Positions 53,550-59,835 of a stretch of 59,835 nucleotides of DNA are shown piece by piece (the stretch's first letter is position 1; every line of letters starts with the position of its first letter). Source of the stretch: Oscillospiraceae bacterium (GTDB lineage Bacteria; Bacillota; Clostridia; Oscillospirales; Ruminococcaceae); NCBI GenBank assembly GCA_017468365.1, contig JAFUIS010000012.1:1-59835 (forward strand). Direction: 5' to 3'. The notes beneath the pieces are model-generated. The model was not told where the DNA came from. It made no database searches and was given only the letters and a program-made list of their open reading frames with translations. The position numbers were made by a program, and so were the translations under genes.

Positions 53550-53553
53550 TTAA

Positions 53554-55800
53554 TTATTCCTCCCATATCAGTGATAGGTTTCCATTAGTTCGTGGGACAA
53601 ACTTAAAATTGCCTATCTGTAATTTACTTATAATCTTTCCATTAGTAATGTTGAACTCCTCATTAGAGATATAAGCAACCTCAATATTATTGTCTGTAAA
53701 ACTTAACTTGCTATTGGTTAAGTTGGTTTTAAATGAAGAGTTCTATGCCCCAATAATTAATCCTTCCTCTCCATTGAAGGTAAGGTATTGGGCCACTTCT
53801 CTTTTATATTTATCTAACTAATCATCAGCATACTATTCCATCTTACTCTCACTGGTCTAAATATCAGTATATACACTATCACTGAAATTATTGAAGTCAG
53901 TTTGATTTACAAGGTCTTGGGTTATTTGAGAAACAGCCTAAGTAGTAAGTTTATTAAAACTTAAACTCTATCCAGCAATAAAACTACCTACAATAGTTCC
54001 ATCTTGTGTAATTGCTGTTGTATAGGGGCCATTGTAGCCATAAGGAGAGTGAGCCAGTCCATTTTGGTTAAATCTCCATACATTTTGAGCCAGACTTATA
54101 CTCTGGCTATCCATTATTAAAATCTCATCTGGGTATTTACTCGTATAAGAAAGATTTACTGTTATTGTGTCTCCTTCTATTGGAGTTCCAGCATAAGTAA
54201 TTCCAAGACTTCCAATATCCACTACATTTCCTTCATAGGTCCAGCCAGAAGAAGAATAAGTGTAGGTATATATGCCAGCCAATGGGGACATATCAGCAAA
54301 TGTGGCACTATTTACAGCACAAGACCCATCTGTAATGGTAGTGGTGGATTGGCATTTATCTCCTCTGGTGTGGAAGACTACATAGCCACCATCAATTCCT
54401 GTGGTATTCTGTGTTATATTTAAAATTGCCTCATTTAGGTTATTATAGAGTTTATCAATAACTTTACTGGCTGAGGTATAAGAACTACTTAATTTAGCCT
54501 TTTCCTCGCTCTATCCATAACACTCAATAGTATCACTCATACCTCCATTGATATAGAGGGTGTGTTTCATAATATAAACAGGTAAGTGATAATAGAGAGT
54601 GGCTTTGGCATAATTTCCATCTTCTCTAACAATAAAATCAACTTCTATTTTATCTCCATCTTTTGGAGTGTAATTATAAGTTATTCCATAGTTTCCTAAT
54701 GTTGCTAATTGGTCCTCTAAATACCATTGATTAGTATTTATGTTATATACAAACTCTTGAATAGTTGATGTATTAAATGAAGTAAAGAATAAGTCAGTAT
54801 CAACATCAACCATATTTTTACTACTAAATATAGTGTCTATTTGGTCCCCAGCCTAAACAAGGGGGTTTCCTCTCCATCTAATCTCACAGGGCTAAAACTC
54901 TCTACCTCTAACCTTTTGGTAAATACTATCAATAGCCTCTGGGGTCATATAGGGACACTCATAATTAATATCACACCCTACTGTTCCATCACCAGCATAT
55001 ACTGGAAAGTCAGTAATGCCAGAAGTAATAGAAGTGATTGTTTTAGGTGTGTCTGTCTTCTTGCTGTTGGTTTCAAAGTATTGGTAGTCTCTTTCAAGTG
55101 TAAAGTCAAGTTCTTTATACCATTGGCTCTCCTAATCGAGACAACTAACAATATCAATTTCTCCATCTCTATCTACCCTAACAAATCCACCTAACATACC
55201 AGCAACATAACCAAGAGAAGAAAGGTAGGATTGGTCCGTCTAAACTTCAATCATATCCCAGCCCTAACCTTCGGGTAATGTCTTTTCTTTGAGTGTTTGG
55301 CCTGTGTAGGTCATAATTTGTGTTCTGAGGTCGTTGTAAAGGTCTTGGATTTTACACCCATCTGTATTGACTGTTGGAGTGTAGTTTTCATTTAATTTAC
55401 ATAAACAGTCATAAGCAATTAACTCTATTGTGTTTGAACCATCAACCTGTTCTATTTCAGTTATGTAGAAATAGCCAAGAGGACAGGTAATAAATCCCTC
55501 ATCAGTCTTGACATCAACATCAACTTTAATTTTCTTACCAGAGAGATTGCCTACTCTGCTTACTTTTTTATTGTAAGGGTCTTCAATTAGCCCTATTGTA
55601 ATTTTATTAGAGCAAGTTGAACCCATAATTATATTTTCAGTGTTTGAGTTAGCCACTTCTTCCAGCCTAATATACTGGATATTCTCATTATCTAAAATAA
55701 CATTAGGAGAGAGAGTAGTAAATGTTACTCTCAAACCTAATTGTCTTTCACCATCTAAACAGGCCTCATTGACCTATTCATATTGATTTATAAAATACAT
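53554..55800 (-). CDS. Prophage tail protein with fibre-like C-terminus, 13 in-frame TAGs
   Basis: A protein of 748 residues after TAG read-through, from ATG 55798-55800 (GAGGG before it) to TAA 53554. Part one (about 1-330) fits siphovirus tail-hub/endopeptidase proteins: NIIMGSTCSNKITIGL, GWDMIEV, YLSSLGYVAGMLGGFVRVDRDG and CEIRWRGNPLV-TAG-AGDQI, where relatives have Glu or Gln before Pro/Ala-Gly-Asp. The C-terminus (VAYISNEEFNITNGKIISKLQIGNFKFVPRTNGNLSLIW) fits the end of many tail-fibre baseplate proteins. TAGs start at 55774, 55264, 55240, 55132, 54892, 54853, 54511, 53968, 53938, 53857, 53833, 53818 and 53743. Confidence 0.9.
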
Positions 55801-55809
55801 TTACTACCC

Positions 55810-56172
55810 TCATTTCTCTACAAAGTTGGCTTGTAGATTTTCCCATAAATATTTATTCTCACTCTCATTCCACATATATAATGGGGCTGTCCTATCACCT
55901 ACATAGAAGGTTCCAGAACCCATACCACCCATCATAGCATCTGGGAAATCTAATCTAAAAAACTCATTATTCATAGCCTGTAAGAGTTGGCTAATTTCTT
56001 GATTATTGAGGCCAGTCCAACTACAACTAATCTTTCTTTTGGTAGTTACTCTGTCTCTAATCATATCTCCATTAGCGTTTCTTCCAGCAGTATCACTATC
56101 TATATCTTGAATAGCATACTATAAAGTGGCTGGGTCTTTAACAGCCACACCATTTATATACAATACAGCCAT
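55810..56172 (-). CDS. DUF6711-like phage tail protein, one in-frame TAG
   Basis: A protein of 120 residues from ATG 56170-56172 behind AAGGAGGG. MAVLYINGVAVKDPATL-TAG-YAIQDIDSDTAGRNANGDMIRDRV continues into TKRKISCSWTGLNNQEISQLLQAM; relatives from Firmicutes phages share this opening. TAG is codon 18 at 56119. It ends in TGA at 55810-55812, which shows that TGA is still a stop here. It follows the tape measure and is probably a distal-tail component. Confidence 0.87.
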
Positions 56173-56183
56173 TTAGACCCTCC

Positions 56184-59042
56184 TTATAACATTAATGGAC
56201 TTAATCCAGTTTGTCTAACTGTATCATTGTGATATTTAATAACCTTTTTAGCCACTAACTGACTATCAAGGTAAAGGTTAATGTTTTGGTCTTTTCCAGA
56301 AGAGAAGGAAGTCTCTAAAATAGCAGACATTACACCCTACTTGATACCTTCAATAATCTGGTTCTGGTTGGCTACTGCTGACTGTGTGCCTATTCTACCT
56401 ACTAACTCTGGACCAGCCTCATTAGCAATAAATAATTGGCCTCTATCAACAAAACCACCATTGGCTCTAACCATAACTACTCTGTTGCTTACTGCCCCTC
56501 CACTTCCACCTACTCTATTTCCAGAAGAAGAAGTGTTAGTAGTAGTCTGGACTTGGACCTAAACATTATTTCCAGCATTTTCAACATTTCTAATACTATT
56601 CCAAATATTAGAAACAATACCTCCTACTGTGGAGGCTACATTTTGAGCCACACTTATAATACCTGAGATTAAGTTTTTAATTGTATTGACTATTGGGCTG
56701 ATAGTGTTGTAAATATTTCTAATCTTGGAAGTGACTATATTGTAAAGATTATTGGCACTACCAGAAACATTGGAAACACCATCTCTAAATCCATTCTTTA
56801 ATTTATTGACTATGTTATCCCAGATACTTGTTACAGTAGTCTTGATACTTTCTATTGTAGTTCTAATCTTATTCTTTAACTCTTCCCATTTCTTTACAAC
56901 ATCATTAACAAGTTCATCACATTTAGATTTAACTTTTGATTTAATATTGTCCCACTTTGTTGATACTGTATCTTTAATCTTATCAACTATTTTGCCTAAC
57001 TCACTTACAAGTAGGTTCCAAGCCCTCTTAATTAACTCACAGCCATCATCAAAGTTTTTCCAGAACTTCTCTACATCAATTCCAAGACTTTCAAGGGTAA
57101 TTGATAGTGTATCTTCAAAGTTCTTAACAAAATCTTTAATTAAACCTCTTACAAAACTTACTGAGTTATCCCAGACTTTTCTAAACAGTTTTCCTACATT
57201 GTTGAAATAGGTCTCCTGTCTTTTAGCAGTGTCTTTGCCGAGTTTTTCCCAAGAGGCCATAATACCCTCCCAGTCCCCTTTAAATACACTTTCTAAAAGG
57301 TCTCCTATGTCTTGAAGGATTACTAAGTCTTGCTCATATAAATCCACAAGAGATAAATGCCACTCTAAAATAGCCTAAAAGATTTCCCTGAGGAAAGTAG
57401 ATAGTCTCTCACAAATATCAAGAACTAACTCAATGGCTGTTCCTATCTTCTCTATGAAAGGACCTAATACACTTCCCACTAATTCAATCCATTTTTGTAT
57501 CTCAACACCATTTTCTTCAAACCAAGAGGCCCAATCATCAAAGGTGTCAATTAAATGTTGTAATGCTCCGTCTATGACTTCTCCACACTTCTTGACAAAA
57601 TCACTAAGGGCTATATCATAGAAATCTTTAAAGGCTGGGACCAGAGCATCAGTAATCTAACTTGTAAGGCCTGTAAAAGCCCTTGTTAGAGAGATTACTT
57701 GGTTGGCTAATTTTCCAATATCAATGTCATTTAAAACATTAATTCCTATATCAATTACAAGAGAACCCCAGCCAGCCACAGTATTTAAAATATTGAGGCC
57801 TATCTATTCAAGGTCTTGTAATGCTTTTTCGCTATCAAAGTTGAACTCTAATTTAGGCAAATCACTGAACCATTTTTCAACTATGGCCTTTGCCTTATCA
57901 AAGAACTCTTGAAGTTTTCCTAATTGTCCTTCCTCTTGGGTTTCGGTAATTTCTGGGATAATGGTAGCATCTCCACCACCAGCACCTCCAATACCACTTC
58001 CTCCCAAGTCTTGATTTTCTGCTTTTGGAGCAAGGGTATTTAACTCATCAAATCCCATTAGAGTTCTTTGTAGTTTTTCTGCCTGTTTTTGGGCTGAACT
58101 GGCACTATCCCCTACATCTTCTAAGCCACTTGATACATCACCAAGTCCAGCAGTAGTAGTAGATGTGGAGGCTTGACTAATGCCTTTTCCACCAAAAACC
58201 TTGGCTATTGAGTTTCCTATCATAATTAAGAAACTCAATATTTGATTAAGTAATTTAACAACAGGGGTTAAGACAGCAATTAATCCACTTCCAATAATAC
58301 TTAATAACTGGCTCCACTGTTCTTTTAAAATCCTTACTTGATTGGCCCAACTTCCACTGGTTCTGGCAAAATCTCCTTGGGCCTAAGATGTAGCCTATAA
58401 AACATAAGCATATCTTAAAGCGACTTTTTCAGCCTATGACATTGAACTGTAAGATTTAGTTATACCTCTTGAAAGAGCAAATGCCTGTAAATTAGCCTCT
58501 GTAAGGACAATACCAAACTTTTTAAGGCTTTCTGTCTCACCAGTAAATACAGACTATAAGGCCGTATTAGCAACATCAACAGAGACATTGTAGAAACTCG
58601 CCATATCACCAGCCAAGCCAGTCAATACAGTAGCCATTTCTAAGCCTTTTTCAAGTGCTATTCCCATTCCATTAGACATAGCCATAAAAGTAGAGGCCAT
58701 CTGTTTATAGGTCAATTCACTAATTCCAAAAGCCATAATAGCAGTTTCCGCAAACTCATTTATCTAATAAGCCATACTTCCAAAGGTTACATTAACTACA
58801 TTTTCAACCTCTTCTAAATTACTGGCTAATTTAACAGCCTCTTTTCCAACTTGTGCTAATCCATAGAGAATAGCAGTAAAACTAATCCCAGCAAATAAGT
58901 TTTTAAAGGAGTTTTTAATTCTGTTAGCAGATTTAGCCACTGACTTTTCCATTGAGCCAAGTTGAGATTTAACCTACTTGATTTCTTTTTCCAAGCCAGC
59001 AGTTTCAGCAGTTATTAATATTTTAAGTTCATCAACTGTCAT
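56184..59042 (-). CDS. Phage tail tape-measure protein, 11 in-frame TAGs
   Basis: A protein of 952 residues when TAG is read. It begins MTVDELKILITAETAGLEKEIK behind GGAAGGGAG and ends TAA at 56184. The N-terminus is coiled coil, the middle has hydrophobic segments (NLFAGISFTAILYGLAQVG; LLSIIGSGLIAVLTPVVKLL), and the C-terminus is the typical ANGGFVDRGQLFIANEAGPELVG with QIIEGIK-TAG-GVMSAI, where relatives have Gln (GI-x-QGV). TAG codons begin at 58974, 58764, 58554, 58434, 58395, 58383, 57804, 57657, 57375, 56559 and 56337. It sets tail length. Its start overlaps the GT stop (ATGA). Confidence 0.94.
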
Positions 59043-59440
59043 TTTTTCACTCCCTTCCTTTTTTTGTTATGATAATTAGCAAAATCTATCATCTGTTCTT
59101 TATATAACATTATTCGTCTCATATCTTCTTCCTCTTTCTTCTTTTGGTCTTTGAAGAGGTCAGGGAAAAGTTCATATATCTGGGGTATTGGTTTTCCATC
59201 AACTTTAAGCAATACAAAACTGCTAATCATATCAGCCATATTGTAGTTGTAAATTAACTACTCTTTATGCTTTTCTTTATCCAACTTATCATAGTTAATT
59301 ATGACAGTCTCAACTTCTCCAAAAGTCATATTCCAAAAGTCAAAGATATTGATACCACATTGAAGGGCAACTGGGAGCGTGTAATTAAACAATTCTTCAA
59401 GAGTAGAGAACTGTGGCTATTCCTACTCTCTCACATTTGG
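59039..59440 (-). CDS. Tail-assembly chaperone T extension, reached by -1 frameshift, three TAGs
   Basis: A frame of 133 codons in -1 phase to G that begins just after the slippery site. It has no ribosome binding site or ATG of its own near its beginning. The product (CGINIFDFWNMTFGEVETVIINYDKLDKEKHKE; DMISSFVLLKVDGKPIPQIYELFPDLFKDQ) has the look of the T part of GT chaperones. TAG lies at 59423, 59417 and 59258. It ends in TGA at 59039-59041, overlapping the tape-measure ATG. Together with G it would give a 247-residue GT fusion. Confidence 0.85.
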
Positions 59441-59781
59441 GGGTTTTCAATTTCCTCTTCTTTGTTATCTTTAAAAAATCCACTTACTTTAAATACTTCC
59501 ATAAGGACAGGAACTAACTCCATTAAAGTATTTCCATCATCAACAAACTTATCATATAACTCATAGGTTTTATCCATAGTCATATTGTGATGGAAGTGCT
59601 GTAAAGAGCAGTGAAGGATTGTAATAAGGACATCTAACTGGGGGATTTCACCAGTCTGTCCTATTTTAGTGAATACATTGAGAGGGTTAGTGCCGAGTTT
59701 CTTTTCTAACTCTACACAGTATTTACAGTCTAATCTAAGTCTGTAATCTTCCCCATTAACAGTAAAAATTGAATATAACAT
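59431..59781 (-). CDS. Tail-assembly chaperone G
   Basis: A protein of 116 residues between the tail tube and the tape measure, the usual place of the G/GT chaperones that coat the tape measure during tail assembly. It begins MLYSIFTVNGEDYRLRLDCK behind AGGAGGAAAAATAATA, has a helical middle (DVLITILHCSLQHFHHNMTMDKTYELYDKF) and ends NPQM then TGA. It contains no TAG. The slippery site AAACCCC lies nine to fifteen bases before the TGA. Confidence 0.85.
   Translation of the reverse strand: MLYSIFTVNGEDYRLRLDCKYCVELEKKLGTNPLNVFTKIGQTGEIPQLDVLITILHCSLQHFHHNMTMDKTYELYDKFVDDGNTLMELVPVLMEVFKVSGFFKDNKEEEIENPQM
59440..59446 (-). other. Programmed -1 ribosomal frameshift site A AAC CCC
   Basis: The heptamer AAACCCC obeys X-XXY-YYZ in the zero frame of G (GA[A AAC CCC] CAA ATG TGA). 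A -1 slip enters the T frame exactly (AAA CCC CCA AAT GTG). The T frame is closed upstream by a TGA, so this is the only natural entry. Confidence 0.82.
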
Positions 59782-59799
59782 TATTATTTTTCCTCCTAT

Positions 59800-59835
59800 T
59801 TAATAAAAATGTAATTCAGAACGATCCTCCGCCTA
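59800..59835 (-). CDS. End of a probable major tail protein (runs off the window)
   Basis: The last 11 codons of a frame read TAG then AEDRSELHFY and TAA at 59800-59802. Its position before G and the acidic, aromatic ending suit a major tail tube protein. The TAG at 59833-59835 would be one more sense codon. Too little is visible for certainty. Confidence 0.45.

Larger units (their letters stand above)
50890..59835 (-). mobile_element. Prophage (late tail and lysis region) with TAG reassigned to sense
   Basis: All genes run on the minus strand in siphovirus order: tail tube end, G/GT chaperones, tape measure, tail proteins, Ig-like tail protein, membrane (XhlA- and holin-like) proteins. In the standard code the genes are broken, but every break is TAG: 33 in-frame TAGs against no in-frame TAA or TGA before the natural stops. 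Three phage genes end in TGA and the rest whose ends are seen end in TAA. The segment is more AT-rich than the host part. No integrase, terminase, capsid, endolysin or tRNA is seen, so the larger part of the phage lies beyond 59,835. Confidence 0.92.

Noticed and set aside
55810-55812. TGA also reassigned (code 4-like)
   Set aside because: TGA ends the DUF6711-like gene, GT and G exactly where the next ribosome binding site or start codon is expected, and no phage frame has an internal TGA.
51945-59042. Prophage is simply decayed, with many pseudogenes
   Set aside because: All premature stops in these frames are TAG, none TAA or TGA, and apart from the G/T slip site no frame change is needed. 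Ribosome binding sites, ATGA overlaps and gene order are intact.
59042-59239. Separate gene starting at an internal ATG near 59239 for the T region
   Set aside because: The frame is open to the slippery site through TAG 59258, that ATG has no clear ribosome binding site, and tail chaperones of this position are made by frameshift.

Overview
The window comes from a spore-forming member of the Clostridia. The evidence is a cotJABC spore-coat operon, a CIRCE-controlled groES-groEL operon, a tryptophan T-box, ireB, rqcH, trmK and ylmH, strong GGAGG ribosome binding sites and frequent TTG/GTG starts. Bases 1 to about 50,890 are ordinary chromosome in the standard code. From about 50,890 to the end lies the late (tail and lysis) end of a siphovirus-type prophage that reads TAG as an amino acid.

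Layout. 1-9.1 kb: housekeeping genes (ylmH, plsY, a DMT exporter, rqcH, a Nif3 protein, trmK, nth) and initiator tRNA-Met. 9.1-15.1 kb: membrane proteins, a YitT protein behind an attenuator-like leader, a damaged PfkB kinase at a rearrangement or assembly junction, a ppGpp-hydrolase-like HD protein, a PTS IIC protein, a C26 amidotransferase and an SDR. 15.1-19.1 kb: stand-alone trpB under a Trp T-box, then eutBC. 19.4-24.3 kb: PAP2 phosphatase, HTH regulator, typA, ydbC-like gene, cotJABC. 24.3-31.3 kb: nucleoside uptake and salvage (BMP-type ABC importer, udk, deoD, tdk). 31.5-40.6 kb: ireB, groES-groEL, metG-tatD-trmB. 40.6-46.0 kb: an ABC importer with two glycerophosphodiester phosphodiesterases. 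46.3-50.8 kb: pepT, a frameshifted membrane acyltransferase-like gene, an M32 carboxypeptidase, msrA, tRNA-Thr and tRNA-Tyr.

Prophage. All phage genes lie on the minus strand. In transcription order they are the end of a probable major tail protein, tail-assembly chaperones G and GT, tape measure, a DUF6711-like tail protein, a tail/fibre protein, an Ig-like tail protein, an XhlA-like membrane protein, an unrecognised protein and a holin-like protein. In the standard code most look shattered. The reading frames are restored by reading 33 in-frame TAG codons through. No in-frame TAA or TGA interrupts them, and both still end phage genes. TAG falls where glutamine is expected, as in genetic code 15. 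The GT chaperone needs a -1 frameshift at A AAC CCC and then three TAG codons, two of them within eight codons of the slip. None of the 58 host genes whose stop codon is visible ends in TAG. No suppressor tRNA, integrase or release-factor gene is in view, so the mechanism and the att sites remain unknown.
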